Below, one piece after another: positions 24,187 through 36,892 of a stretch of 64,000 nt of DNA. Under the pieces are notes generated by a model that had not been told where the DNA came from, searched no databases, and saw only the letters and a list, made by a program, of their open reading frames with translations. The stretch comes from Verrucomicrobiota bacterium. Lineage in GTDB: Bacteria; Verrucomicrobiota; Kiritimatiellia; SS1-B-03-39; UBA6053. The DNA lies in assembly GCA_020831635.1 (NCBI GenBank), contig JAFIGC010000001.1, forward strand, positions 1 through 64,000. Direction: 5' to 3'. Position numbers and translations under genes: made by a program. Positions within the stretch are counted from its first letter, which is position 1. Every line of letters starts with the position of its first letter.

Positions 24187-26961
24187 ATGTCCAAAACTCT
24201 TTATCTTCTCGACGGCATGGCCTTGGTGTATCGGGCCCATTTTGCTTTTATCACCCGCCCGATTTTGACCTCCAAGGGTCGAAACACCTCCGCCATTTAC
24301 GGCTTTACCAACACGTTGTTGGAGCTATTGGAAAATCGGCGGCCCACCCACATTGCGGTGGCCTTTGATACGTCCGCGCCCACGGCTCGCCATGAATTGT
24401 ATCCCGAATACAAGGCCCAGCGGGAGGCGATGCCCGAAGATTTGGCCACCGCCATTCCCGACGTGAAGCGTCTGCTGGCCGCTTTCAATGTGCCCGTGTT
24501 GGAACGGGATGGTTTTGAGGCGGACGATATTATCGGCACTTTGGCCCGCCGGGCCGAAAAACAGGGGTATGACGAGGTGTTCATGGTGACCCCCGACAAG
24601 GATTACGGTCAGTTGGTGGACACCCATACCCGCATGTACAAACCGGGGCGCAAAGGGGGAGAGGTGGAAATCCTGGGTCCAGAGGAAATTTGTGCGCAGT
24701 GGGGCATCGAGGATCCCGAGCAGGTGATTGATATTCTGGGGTTGATGGGGGACAGCTCGGACAATATCCCCGGGGTGCCCGGTATCGGTCCCAAAACCGC
24801 GCAAAAGTTGATCGCCGAATTCGGGAGCGTGGAGCAATTGATTGCAAGGGTCGACGAGGTGAAGGGAAAAATGAAGGACAAAATCAAGGAAAACGAGGAA
24901 CAGGCCCGCCTGAGCCGGAAATTGGTGGTGATCGACTGCGATGTTCCCTTGGAGTTGGCGCCCGACGATTTGATTCTGGGGGAACGGGACGACGCGGCCC
25001 TGCAAAAATTGTTCATCGAGTTTGAGTTCAACAGCATCGGCAAGCGTTTGTATGGCGAGGGCTTTAATGCCGGACGGGGACAGGCCCCGAAAGAGGTGCA
25101 GGGCGATTTGTTCGCTTCCGCGTCGGCCGAAATGCCATTGTTGCAGCCGAAGCTGAAAAAACTGGCGGATGTGCCGCATGACTACCGCCGGGTGGATGGA
25201 TTGGAGGGGTTGAACCCGGTGCTTGAAGCCTTGCTGGCAGTGGAGAAAGTGTGTTTTGATTTGGAAACCACGGGGTTGGATGTCTTGGACACGGAAATCG
25301 TGGGCATCGCGTTTTCGTTGAAACCCGGGGCCGGATGGTTCGTGGGGGTGACCCCGGAGAACGAAAAAGAGGTTTTGCGGGCCTTGTCGCCTTTTTGGGC
25401 CCATGAGGGTATCCTGAAAATCGGACATAATCTGAAGTTTGACTTGGGCGTGTTGTTCGCCAAAGGGGTGGAAGTGCGGGGACCGTTTGCGGATACCATG
25501 ATCGCGCACGCGTTGTTGGAACCGGATCAACGTCATGGGATGGATGAATTGGCCGCCGCCAAGTTGAATTACGCGCCCATTCCCATTTCGGATCTGATCG
25601 GACCCAAGGGCAAGCCTCAGGGAAACATGCGGGACGTGGAACCCCAAAAACTCACCGAATACGCGGTGGAAGACACGGATGTCACCCTGCGGTTGTACGA
25701 ACATCTGATGCCGAAACTGGATGAAGCCGAACAACGGCGGGTCTTCGAGCAAATCGAAATGCCCCTGGTGCCGGTACTGACGCGCATGGAGTTGGAAGGG
25801 ATTCGATTGGACACCGAGGATCTGGCCGCGTTTAGCGAACGTCTGGGCCGCCGTTTGGAAGTATTGGAAAAACGGGTGTTTGAATTGGCGGGGGAATCCT
25901 TCAATCTCAACAGTCCCAAGCAACTCGGGGTGATCTTATTCGATAAACTGAAGATTGCCGAGAAGGTGAAAAAGACCAAGACCGGTCAATACAGCACCAA
26001 CGAGCAGACGTTGCAAGGGCTGGCGGGCAAGCATGAAATCATCGACATCATTCTCGAGTATCGCGAAGCCGGCAAGTTGAAGTCCACCTATGTCGATGCG
26101 TTGCCCAGACAGGTTCACCCCAAAACCGGGCGGGTGCATACCCGCTATATGCAAACCGGGGCGGCCACGGGACGTTTGTCCTCCATTGATCCCAATTTGC
26201 AGAACATTCCCATCCGCACGGAATTGGGACGTGAAATCCGCAAGGCCTTTGTGCCGAGAGGCGAGGGGTTTGTCTTGCTGGCCGCCGATTATTCCCAGAT
26301 TGAATTGCGTTTGATGGCGCATCTCAGTGGTGACAAGGCCATGCGGGAGGCTTTTGAGCAAGGACTGGACATTCATGCGGCCACTGCCGCGAAAGTGTAC
26401 GGGGTTTCCTTGGAGGACGTGACTTCGGACATGCGCCGCAAAGCCAAAATGGTGAATTTCGGCATCATTTATGGCATCAGCGCCTTTGGTTTGTCGCAAC
26501 GTCTGGACATTCCCCGAACCGAGGCCAAGGAAATCATCGACGCGTATTTCGCGCAGTATCCGGGGGTGAAAGCTTATATGAAGCGGATTCCCGAAGAAGC
26601 GCGGTCGCGGGGGTACGTGGAAACCCTGTGTGGGCGACGCCGTGAGATTCGGGACATTGATTCCCGCAATCAGACCATTCGCCAAGGGGCCGAGCGCACC
26701 GCCATCAATTCGCCCATCCAGGGGACGGCGGCGGATATGATCAAATTGGCCATGGTTTCCGTTGACCAACTGCTGCGGGAGAAGAAAGCCCGCAGCCGTT
26801 TGTTGTTACAGGTGCACGACGAGTTGGTGTTCGATTTGGCCGAGGAAGAGGCGGATGACCTGATGCCCGCCATTTCCGCGGCGCTTCGCGACGCCTTGAC
26901 CCTGGATGTGCCCGTGGTCGTGGAAATGGGCACGGGACCCAATTGGCTGGCCGCGCATTAA
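24187..26961 (+). CDS. polA: DNA polymerase I
   Basis: The 924-residue protein has all three Pol I parts. The 5'-3' exonuclease is at 1-290 (LYLLDGMALVYRAHF, FEADDIIGT, VTPDKDYGQLV, GLMGDSSDNIPGVPGIGPKTA). The 3'-5' proofreading domain is at about 340-500, with its metal ligands in place (FDLETTGLD, IGHNLKFDLG, YAVEDTDVT). The family A polymerase domain is at about 540-924 (motif A DYSQIELRLMAHLSGD, the O-helix region RRKAKMVNFGIIYG, motif C VHDELVFD). The enzyme removes RNA primers and fills gaps in replication and repair. The ATG at 24187 begins MSKTLYLLDG; an in-frame TTG lies at 24175. It converges with the XylR-type gene, 6 bp between stops. Confidence 0.97.
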   Translation: MSKTLYLLDGMALVYRAHFAFITRPILTSKGRNTSAIYGFTNTLLELLENRRPTHIAVAFDTSAPTARHELYPEYKAQREAMPEDLATAIPDVKRLLAAFNVPVLERDGFEADDIIGTLARRAEKQGYDEVFMVTPDKDYGQLVDTHTRMYKPGRKGGEVEILGPEEICAQWGIEDPEQVIDILGLMGDSSDNIPGVPGIGPKTAQKLIAEFGSVEQLIARVDEVKGKMKDKIKENEEQARLSRKLVVIDCDVPLELAPDDLILGERDDAALQKLFIEFEFNSIGKRLYGEGFNAGRGQAPKEVQGDLFASASAEMPLLQPKLKKLADVPHDYRRVDGLEGLNPVLEALLAVEKVCFDLETTGLDVLDTEIVGIAFSLKPGAGWFVGVTPENEKEVLRALSPFWAHEGILKIGHNLKFDLGVLFAKGVEVRGPFADTMIAHALLEPDQRHGMDELAAAKLNYAPIPISDLIGPKGKPQGNMRDVEPQKLTEYAVEDTDVTLRLYEHLMPKLDEAEQRRVFEQIEMPLVPVLTRMELEGIRLDTEDLAAFSERLGRRLEVLEKRVFELAGESFNLNSPKQLGVILFDKLKIAEKVKKTKTGQYSTNEQTLQGLAGKHEIIDIILEYREAGKLKSTYVDALPRQVHPKTGRVHTRYMQTGAATGRLSSIDPNLQNIPIRTELGREIRKAFVPRGEGFVLLAADYSQIELRLMAHLSGDKAMREAFEQGLDIHAATAAKVYGVSLEDVTSDMRRKAKMVNFGIIYGISAFGLSQRLDIPRTEAKEIIDAYFAQYPGVKAYMKRIPEEARSRGYVETLCGRRREIRDIDSRNQTIRQGAERTAINSPIQGTAADMIKLAMVSVDQLLREKKARSRLLLQVHDELVFDLAEEEADDLMPAISAALRDALTLDVPVVVEMGTGPNWLAAH

Positions 26962-26967
26962 ACGGCG

Positions 26968-28140
26968 TTATTGGGTATCCCCGGATTTCGCCACGATGTC
27001 GCGTCGGAATTCGGTGGGGGTGAGCCCCACTTCTTCCCGGAAAACCCGCATAAAATAGTTGGGTTCCTTGTACCCGCATTGCATGGAGATTTCCGCGAGC
27101 GGGGCGTGGGTGTTGGCCAAAAGGTGGCGGGCACGTTCGATTTGCAGCTTTTTGATTTCCGAATGAGGGGAATGACCCAAAACTTTCTTCACCTGTCGGT
27201 CCAAGGTGGCCCGGCTCAAGTTGGTGACTTGCAGCACATCCTCGATTTGGATGCCCGTACAGGCGTGCGTGCGAATGAACCGGATGGCATCGGCAATCGT
27301 GGGTTCGGCTTGGCTGATGAGATCCGTGGATTCCCTTTCCATCACTTCGCCGGGATCAATCAAGATGGGTTCGGTGGGTGGGGGGGCGCCGTCAATCATA
27401 TCAATCAAAACCTTTGAGGCGGCCGCCCCCACGGTCACCCCGTGCAAGGGCACGGAACTCAGGGAGACCAAGCCCCCGTCACAAATCAATTCGTTGTTGC
27501 CGCATCCGAGCACGGCGACTTGGTTGGGCACGCTCCAACCCACGTTCAAGCATCGGTCCAGCAAACTGCGTGCCATGTGATCGGTGGCGGCGGTGATGGC
27601 CAAGGGTTTGGGCAAGTCTTCCAGGATTTCCATGGTTTGGTGAAAACTTTCCCACACGATTTCCTTTCCCATGACCCCAGATTCTTTCAACCGCTTTTGC
27701 CATCCCATCATGCGCTTCGTGGAAAACTCCAGACCTTTCATGTGGATAAACACCTGTGCGGTATATCCCTTTCTCAGCAAATGGGAGGCTGCGGTCCAAC
27801 CCACTTCCTCGTTGTCCACGAGCACCGAGGGCATGTCGAAAATCGGGTGGCTGTTGGAGACATTGACGCAGGGGAGGTTGATTTCCCTGGCCGTTTTCAA
27901 GACGGGCAGGTTCGAACCGTAGACCACGATGCCCACGGCGGCTTTGCTTTTGCAATATTCCACGAGGTCTTCAAGGGAGTGTCGGTCCTGATCGTGAAAG
28001 CGAATGGCAAAACGCTGGTTTTCATGAGCGTATTTCATCATCCCCTTGAAAATTTCACGAGGGTACTCGTCAGCGAGCGAAAATGACGCCATGATACAGG
28101 GGCGTTCGTAAGGGCTGGGGATGTGTTTGGATACTTGCAT
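26968..28140 (-). CDS. XylR-type regulator (LacI-like sensor plus AraC HTH)
   Basis: The 390-residue protein joins a periplasmic-binding-like effector domain (about 15-275, ...AVGIVVYGSNLP...VSNSHPIFDMPSVLVDNEEVGW...) to an AraC-type double helix-turn-helix (about 285-385, IQIEDVLQVTNLSRATLDRQVKKVLGHSP and APLAEISMQCGYKEPNYFMRVFREEVGLTPTEFR). This is the architecture of E. coli XylR, which activates xylose genes. The sugar here is not readable, though the xylosidases at 5436-12521 make a pentose a fair guess. The ATG at 28140 begins the sensor domain; open frame continues upstream without conserved sequence. Confidence 0.9.
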   Translation of the reverse strand: MQVSKHIPSPYERPCIMASFSLADEYPREIFKGMMKYAHENQRFAIRFHDQDRHSLEDLVEYCKSKAAVGIVVYGSNLPVLKTAREINLPCVNVSNSHPIFDMPSVLVDNEEVGWTAASHLLRKGYTAQVFIHMKGLEFSTKRMMGWQKRLKESGVMGKEIVWESFHQTMEILEDLPKPLAITAATDHMARSLLDRCLNVGWSVPNQVAVLGCGNNELICDGGLVSLSSVPLHGVTVGAAASKVLIDMIDGAPPPTEPILIDPGEVMERESTDLISQAEPTIADAIRFIRTHACTGIQIEDVLQVTNLSRATLDRQVKKVLGHSPHSEIKKLQIERARHLLANTHAPLAEISMQCGYKEPNYFMRVFREEVGLTPTEFRRDIVAKSGDTQ

Positions 28141-28249
28141 GGGCTGGTAAAAGGTTACTAAATTGCTAAAATATAGCTCCCTTTTACGGTAGATAATATA
28201 CGATGACAATAAAATATATTCGAAAATTTGCCGTGGAGGAAATGTGAGT

Positions 28250-29440
28250 TTACCTGCCCGAAGAGAGGTTGATCGCCCGTTCGGGGTCCATGACGCGGTT
28301 GAAAATTTGAAAGGCTTGAATCTCGCCACGCCATGGGCGCTCTCCGGTATGCTCATCGCCAAAGATCAAGTGTAGATCTTCCCAGACTCTGAAATCGCCG
28401 GTTCTGTCGGGGAGTTCCACTTCCTCGCCATCGACAAATGCTCTGGGTTCCCCGGGACGGTAGGTGAAAACGACGCGGATCAGGTTGTTTTCCAGGATTT
28501 CCCCCAAAGGAATTTGCGGATCTCCTCTGCGGTCCGTGTTTTGTGTACGTAACCGCATGACCAAGGAATTGTTTTCTTGCCCCAGACTGAAATTCAAATT
28601 TTGGGTGCCGCCCGAAAAAGTGAGAATGCGGGCCGGCCCCCGCTGGTTGAGGTTTTCGGTTTGCAAGAAGGCGACCAAGGTCAGTTCGTTGGAGGCTTGG
28701 AGGGCGTTTTTCAGGGGTTCGTTCAAGGAGGGGATGCGGCTGATGCCCCCGCGGGTTTCAAACCCTCTCGGGGTCATGCGGTTGTCTCCTTCGTGTTTCA
28801 CTTCATGGATTTCGCTTTGGTCGCCACGGCGAACTCGCACCTGGTTGGCGGGCATGCCCCGTTGCCAGACCAGGGCAAACAGCTCCGAGTCGTCGGCTGA
28901 GGGGGGGGCGCGGTCGGGGGCGGGGGGAGGGAGCGGGACTTTCGCCTCCACCCGGCGCTGCTCTTCGCGAAATGCGAGCGCTTCTTCGATTTGGTTGTTG
29001 ATGGTGTGAACGCGTTGCATTCTTTGCAAGTGCGCGAGGTAGCTTTGACGCAGTCGGGTCACATTTTCCTGATGTTCGCGGTCAATTCGTCCCAAGTTTT
29101 CCGCATGGTTCGCGCGTGCGCGCGCAAGTCCCTCGGGGAGGGTGCGGTTTTCCAAATCATTCAACTCGCGCCCTTCCCGGGCCCGTGCTTGTTCGTCGGT
29201 CACCAAAAGCACGCCGTCCAAATCCCCCGCTTCCTGGGTGGCCCGGCGAACCCGGGCCAACGCCACCGCGTATTGCAGGAGGGCGGCGTTCTCTTTTTCC
29301 GTGGCGGTCTCCTCCATTTCGGAGAGCGTTTTTTCGTAGAGAGCCCGGCTCTCCTCCAACCCCGGAGCATCGTTTTGGGCGTCGGCCGGGGAGAGGAAGA
29401 AGAAAAAACACAAGATCAAGAAGAGGTGTTTACGTGGCAT
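28250..29440 (-). CDS. Secreted coiled-coil/LamG-like protein
   Basis: The 396-residue protein has a signal peptide (MPRKHLFLILCFFFFLSPADAQ) and a charged coiled-coil stalk (about 25-170, rich in E, R, A, with heptad-like spacing). A proline-rich linker follows (PLPPPAPDRAPP), then a LamG/concanavalin-like domain (about 215-390). Signs of that domain are NELTLVAFLQTENL, LGQENNSLVMRLRTQ, FVDGEEVELP and WRGEIQAFQIFNRVMDPERAINL. Such domains bind glycans or proteins at the surface. The start overlaps the end of the DeoR gene by 11 bp, so the two are translationally coupled and the DeoR regulator probably controls it. Confidence 0.78.
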   Translation of the reverse strand: MPRKHLFLILCFFFFLSPADAQNDAPGLEESRALYEKTLSEMEETATEKENAALLQYAVALARVRRATQEAGDLDGVLLVTDEQARAREGRELNDLENRTLPEGLARARANHAENLGRIDREHQENVTRLRQSYLAHLQRMQRVHTINNQIEEALAFREEQRRVEAKVPLPPPAPDRAPPSADDSELFALVWQRGMPANQVRVRRGDQSEIHEVKHEGDNRMTPRGFETRGGISRIPSLNEPLKNALQASNELTLVAFLQTENLNQRGPARILTFSGGTQNLNFSLGQENNSLVMRLRTQNTDRRGDPQIPLGEILENNLIRVVFTYRPGEPRAFVDGEEVELPDRTGDFRVWEDLHLIFGDEHTGERPWRGEIQAFQIFNRVMDPERAINLSSGR

Positions 29441-30218
29441 GGCTGTACCCCGGGGAAGGTTTGGAGACCATTAACTGCACACCCGAACGTTGCAGGGCGC
29501 TCCGTTGCGCGGGGGTGGTTTGATGATCGGTAATGACCTTGGACACGTGATTCAGGGCGGCGAAGAAATAGCGCGAGCGTTGATCCATCTTGCTGTGATC
29601 GGCCAGGATGTAGACGGTTTCCGCCCAATCGATGACCGATCGTTTCAGGTTCATGTGGCGCACGGAGGCGTCACTGAATCCACGTTTGAAGTCGATGCCT
29701 TTACAGCCCAGAAACGCTTTGTTGATTTGGCAGGTGGAGATCAATTGTTCGGCGAGAGGGCCGACGAATGAGGCGGAACGTCGGTCATACAATCCGCCGG
29801 TGGAGATCAGTTCCACGTTGGTGCGACGGCATAATTCGGAGAAAATGGGCTCGGAATGGGTGATGACGGTACACCGAAGGTCTGGAAAAATCCGTGCCAA
29901 TTGGTAGGCGGTGGTGCTCCCGTCCATAAAAATCGTATCCTCCTCCTCGATTTCTCCGAGGGCATGGCGGGCAATCGCTTTTTTGGATTCCACTTCGGCA
30001 ATTTCCCGCATGTGATACGGGGGGGAGGATTGCGGCGTTTCCACGGGAAGGGCTCCGCCATGCGTTCTCACCAGCAAATTTTCCGCCTCCATTTTCAAGA
30101 GGTCTCGCCGAATCGTTTCTTCCGCAACCTCGAAGCGACGGGCCAATGTGGAAACCTTCACCCCGCCTTGTCGTTCCAAGGCGCGGGCAATTTCAAGATG
30201 ACGTTGATGTGCGAACAT
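29430..30218 (-). CDS. DeoR-family transcriptional regulator
   Basis: The 262-residue protein has the DeoR winged helix (VKVSTLARRFEVAEETIRRDLLKMEAENLLVRTHGGA, about 20-57). The sugar-phosphate sensor domain follows (about 75-255, with the DGSTTAYQLARIF, TGG and LADHSKMDQ segments of this family). DeoR/GlpR proteins normally repress sugar-phosphate catabolism and sense a phosphorylated intermediate. Its 3' end overlaps the secreted LamG protein gene. It is divergent from the histidine kinase at 30341, with a palindrome between them that could be its operator. Confidence 0.92.
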   Translation of the reverse strand: MFAHQRHLEIARALERQGGVKVSTLARRFEVAEETIRRDLLKMEAENLLVRTHGGALPVETPQSSPPYHMREIAEVESKKAIARHALGEIEEEDTIFMDGSTTAYQLARIFPDLRCTVITHSEPIFSELCRRTNVELISTGGLYDRRSASFVGPLAEQLISTCQINKAFLGCKGIDFKRGFSDASVRHMNLKRSVIDWAETVYILADHSKMDQRSRYFFAALNHVSKVITDHQTTPAQRSALQRSGVQLMVSKPSPGYSHAT

Positions 30219-30267
30219 AATGTACTCGGAAATCGTTATATCCTAAATTGTAGACATTTTCTAAGTT

Positions 30268-30295
30268 TTGACAAGATTTGTCTGTAAAATAAAAT
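30268..30295 (+). promoter_or_regulatory. Promoter with overlapping palindrome before hybrid kinase operon
   Basis: TTGACA (30268-30273) and TAAAAT (30290-30295) are spaced 16 bp, a near-consensus sigma-70 promoter 45 bp before the kinase start. GACAA-GAT-TTGTC (30270-30282), a perfect 5-bp-arm palindrome, overlaps the -35 box. A repressor there, for example the divergent DeoR protein, would block the kinase promoter. Confidence 0.6.
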
Positions 30296-30340
30296 TGAGT
30301 CTTCCCTTGTCGCAATGGTAGTATAGGGAGAAGGGTATAA

Positions 30341-32304
30341 ATGAACCATCAGAATACAGAAAATACACCCGGGTCATCGGGTATCGACGAACCTGACAAT
30401 GATAAACGGCAGCGTTTGGAATGGTTCATGCGTCAACAGGCGGAATCCTTGCCGTTTATCGTCTGGACGGCGGGCCCCGAGGGAGAGGTCGACTATGCGA
30501 ACGGACGTTTGTTTGAGTTGACGGGCATTTCCCCGGACTCCGACCCGGCCACGCGATGGCAAGGGTGTTTGCATCCAGAGGATTTGCCGCGTTGTGTGCA
30601 ACTTTGGAAGCGTTGCGTGAAAGAAGGGCGGGACTTTGACATCGAATACCGTATTTTCAGTCGCGCGGAAAATCGCCACCGATGGTTCCGGGTGCGTGCT
30701 GCGCCGATACGGGCCCCGGACGGAAGCATCGGCATGTGGTATGGGGTTGCGTTGGATATCGATCAAACCAAACGCAGCGAGGCAAAGCTGCGGGAACAGT
30801 CCAAGCTTTTGGACGAAGCCCAGGATGCGATTTTGGTGCGCGATCTTGAAAAAAACATTCTCTATTGGAACAAAAGCGCCGAGCGTTTGTATGGATGGTC
30901 GGAGTCGGAGGTGCTGGGGCGTTCGATCGAAGAATCCATGTATGTGAATCACGCACAATTCCAGGATGCGTTTCACTTGACGCTGAAAAGCGGAGAATGG
31001 ACGGGAGAATTGGAGCAAACGGATCGAGAGGGGCGGGTGCTCAATGTGGAGGCGCGTTGGACGATGATGCGGGATGAAGCGGGAAAACCCAAATCGATCC
31101 TGGCGATTCACACCGACAACACCGAACGGAAGAAACTGGAACAGCAGTTTCTGCGGGCCCAGCGCATGGAAAGCATCGGCACCCTGGCCGGAGGCATCGC
31201 CCATGACCTGAATAATTTGCTTTCGCCGATTCTCATGGGCGTCGATTTGATTCGTGAATTGGAACCCGATCCGTTGATCCTCCAAATTTTGGATAACATT
31301 GGCCAAAGCGCGCGTCGGGGCACGGACTTGGTGAAACAGGTCTTGTCCTTTGCCCGCGGCGTGGAGGGGGCCAGGGTGTTGATGCGGGTCGAGCAGTTGG
31401 CGGATGAGGTGGAGATGATCGTGGTCAACACCTTTCCCAAAGGCATTCGATTCCAACGTCGAATTTCTGATCGCCTGCTGCCTGTGCTGGGCGACCCCAC
31501 CCAATTGCACCAGGTTTTACTGAATTTGTGCGTGAATGCCAGGGACGCGATGCCGGATGGCGGTTGTTTGACGTTTTCGGCCAAAAACGTGGATTTGGAC
31601 GAGCAATACGCGGTCATGGACCGAAATGCCGTCGCCGGACGCTATGTGTCCATCGAGATTTCCGACGAGGGCGCTGGCATGGCGGATGAGGTCAAGGAAC
31701 ACGTGTTCGAACCGTTTTTCACGACGAAAGGGACGGGGAAGGGAACGGGGCTGGGGCTTTCGACGGTCCTGGGCATTGTCCGCAGTCACGGAGGCTTTGT
31801 CAACGTATACAGTGAACAAGGACAGGGCAGCGTATTCAAAGTGTACTTGCCCGCCAGCGAAGAAGTGGTGGGGATGGACAGTCAAATTTCGCCTTTGGCG
31901 CGGGACAGCTTGCCCCGCGGGCATGGGGAATGCATTTTGGTGGTGGACGATGAAGTCTCGATTCTGACCATTACCCGCCAGACCTTGGAAGCCTTCGGGT
32001 ATCGGGTGATGGTGGCCGAAGATGGCGCCCATGCCATCAGTGTCTATGCGATGAACCGGGACAAAATCAAAGCCGTGATCACGGACATGATGATGCCGGT
32101 GATGGATGGTCCCGCATTGATTGCGGCCCTTCGGCGTCTGAACCCCCATTTGGCCGTGATTGCGTCCAGTGGTTTGAACGCCAATGGCAGTGTGGCCAGG
32201 GCGGTGAATGCGGGGGTAAAATACTTCCTGCACAAGCCCTACACGGCGGACTCCATTTTGCGCAAACTCAACGAAGCGCTTCACGGCGGGGAAAGGCAGG
32301 ACCA

Positions 32305-32308
<4 letters not shown>
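30341..32308 (+). CDS. PAS-PAS hybrid histidine kinase with receiver
   Basis: The 655-residue soluble hybrid kinase has a PAS domain at about 35-145 with its PAC segment (RWFRVRAAPIRAPDGSIGMW) and a second PAS at about 150-270. HisKA follows with phosphoacceptor His288 (LAGGIAHDLNN), then HATPase (about 390-510, N-box LCVNARDAM, DEGAGM, GTGLGLSTV). The C-terminal receiver is at about 530-650, with DDE acidic pocket, phosphoacceptor Asp582 (VITDMMMPVMDG) and the KP lysine late in the domain. No transmembrane segment is seen, so it senses a cytoplasmic signal. No output domain or separate DNA-binding partner is nearby. The stop overlaps the GTG start of the next kinase by 4 bp. Confidence 0.93.
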
Positions 32309-34740
<2,432 letters not shown>

Positions 34741-34822
34741 ACCCGTGAAACGGATGATGCGATTCGGTTGATTCCCGGTATTTCGGGCTTGTTTTTTCGT
34801 GGAAATCCAGGAAGTCAAGGGT

Positions 34823-36874
34823 ATGCCGACACTTTGCACCCAACCCAGCCATCTTCGTCCCGTTCCCGTCAGTACATTCTGGTTCGGCGCTTGTTATTAT
34901 CCGGAACACTGGGATGAAGGGACGCGGAGGGAAGATGCGAAACGCATGCGCGACGCGGGCATGAACGTGGTGCGCATGGCCGAGTTTGCGGCGGAAGTCC
35001 TCGAGCCCGCGCCGGGGCAATTTGATTTTCGTTTGTTTGACGATGTGATCGAAGAATTGGCCCGGCATGGCATCTCCACCATACTCGGCACCCCGACCGC
35101 CGCTCCCCCGCGTTGGTTTACCCTTGCGCATCCCGATGCGGTTCAAGTGGATGCGCGGGGCGTTTCCCTGCAACATGGTTCCCGCCAACATGTTTCCCAA
35201 AGTCATCCCGAGGTGCGGGCTTACAGCCAAAGAGTCACGCGCGCGCTTGCGGAACATTATGCGGAAAATCCGCATGTCATTGGCTGGCAAACCGACAACG
35301 AATTCAATTGCCATTTTTCCGAGGACCACAGTGCGGCCGCGCAAACCCACTTCCAGGAGTTCTTGGCGCAAAAATACGCGGGGGATATTCATGCCCTCAA
35401 CCGCGCTTGGGGTAACACATTTTGGTCGCTGTCTTATGGAGATTTTTCGGAAATCCCCACCCCTCGCGAACAGGCCCCCACCCATGCGAATCCCAGCCAT
35501 CAACTCGATTACGCCCGGTTTTTGGACTGGCGCATTACCCGGTTTCAGCGGGAACAGGTTGAAATTCTTCGCGCCTTCCAACCCAAATGGTTTGTGTTTC
35601 ACAACGGATGTTTTTCCAAAATCGATTATCGGGGTGAATTTGTCCGGGATTTGGATTTTCTGGGGTACGATTCCTATCCGTTTTTCTCTTGGGATGTACG
35701 GGATCGTGGCGCTGGGCACGCGTTCAATTTGGACCGAACCCGGGCATGGTCGGGCAATTTCATCATTCCGGAAATGCAGTCGGGGCCCGGCGCCCAGTCA
35801 TCCTATTTCCACGACACGCCCGAACCGGGGGAAATCCGTCGCATGACCTATACCGCCTTGGCGCGCGGAGCCGACAGTCTCTTGTATTTTCGTTGGCGGA
35901 CTTGTCGATACGGCGCGGAAATGTATTGGTGCGGCATTCTCGATCACGACAACATTCCCCGACGACGATACGAGGAAGTGGCCCGGATTGGCCGGGAACT
36001 GAAGAAAGTGGGCCCGGAAATCCTGGGCACTTCGGTGCAAATGGACGTGGCCATCGCTCTCGCGGACTATGAGGCCATGGAAGCCCATGCCACCTTGCCC
36101 TATGGGGTGCCCGGCCTTTCGAATTCCGCCGAAACCCTCCATCGGTGGTTTCACGAGCAGGGGTACGCCTGCGGGTGCGCCCACCCCGACGATGTCTTGG
36201 AAGGATTGAGCCTCTTCATCTTGCCGCATTGGGAAGTGGTGAACCCCGCGTGGATTCCCAATCTGAAAGCCTTTGTCGAGCGGGGGGGCACATTGCTCAT
36301 CGGCGCCCGCAGTGGAACCCGGGATCGCAACAACCATGTGATTTCCGAAACGCCCCCGGGCGTGCTTGCCGAACTTGCCGGGGTACGGGTCAGTGAATAC
36401 AGCCGAAAAAACATCCCCGACCAACGCCCCTGGCAATTGAATTGGGAGGGGGAGCACTTGGTGGCCGAAGACTGGGTGGAAATCCTTGCCCCGGATGCGG
36501 GCACCGAGGTCTTGGCCACTTGGACGTCCCGACATGCCGCCGGTACCCCGGCCATCACGCGAAAGGCGTTCGGCAATGGCCAGGTCCTCTACGCGGCTTC
36601 GGGCCTGACCGCTTCTTGGATTCAAACCCTGGGCCCCAGGCTTTGTGAGCAGGCCCGGTTGCAGCCCGTTTTACCGGGCTGCCCGCCCGGTGTGGAGGTG
36701 GTCCGCCGGGGGGATCCCGGCAAGACGCTTTGGTTTTTCATGAATCACAACGATGGGGAAGTCATCTTCAAAGATCTTCCCGCCGGGGACCGGCTGGTTG
36801 GACCTGAAAACGATACCCTTGACCCCAATGACGTGATGGTGATTTCCGCGTCAACCAACAAAGTCCCCGACTGA
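34823..36874 (+). CDS. Beta-galactosidase, GH42
   Basis: The 683-residue protein is a GH42 enzyme. Its TIM barrel (about 15-390) holds GWQTDNEF, with the acid/base Glu160, and IIPEMQSG, with the nucleophile Glu317. YYPEHWDEGTRREDAKRMRDAGMNVVRMAEFAA is the usual N-terminal signature. The trimerisation domain (about 400-610, IALADYEAMEA...LFILPHWEVV...) and a small C-terminal beta domain follow. GH42 enzymes remove beta-linked galactose (or L-arabinose) from oligosaccharides, mostly in the cytoplasm; no signal peptide is visible. The ATG at 34823 with CAAGG close before it was chosen over an in-frame GTG at 34799. The HAD gene follows 18 bp downstream. Confidence 0.94.
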   Translation: MPTLCTQPSHLRPVPVSTFWFGACYYPEHWDEGTRREDAKRMRDAGMNVVRMAEFAAEVLEPAPGQFDFRLFDDVIEELARHGISTILGTPTAAPPRWFTLAHPDAVQVDARGVSLQHGSRQHVSQSHPEVRAYSQRVTRALAEHYAENPHVIGWQTDNEFNCHFSEDHSAAAQTHFQEFLAQKYAGDIHALNRAWGNTFWSLSYGDFSEIPTPREQAPTHANPSHQLDYARFLDWRITRFQREQVEILRAFQPKWFVFHNGCFSKIDYRGEFVRDLDFLGYDSYPFFSWDVRDRGAGHAFNLDRTRAWSGNFIIPEMQSGPGAQSSYFHDTPEPGEIRRMTYTALARGADSLLYFRWRTCRYGAEMYWCGILDHDNIPRRRYEEVARIGRELKKVGPEILGTSVQMDVAIALADYEAMEAHATLPYGVPGLSNSAETLHRWFHEQGYACGCAHPDDVLEGLSLFILPHWEVVNPAWIPNLKAFVERGGTLLIGARSGTRDRNNHVISETPPGVLAELAGVRVSEYSRKNIPDQRPWQLNWEGEHLVAEDWVEILAPDAGTEVLATWTSRHAAGTPAITRKAFGNGQVLYAASGLTASWIQTLGPRLCEQARLQPVLPGCPPGVEVVRRGDPGKTLWFFMNHNDGEVIFKDLPAGDRLVGPENDTLDPNDVMVISASTNKVPD

Positions 36875-36892
36875 ATTCAGAGAAATCATCAA

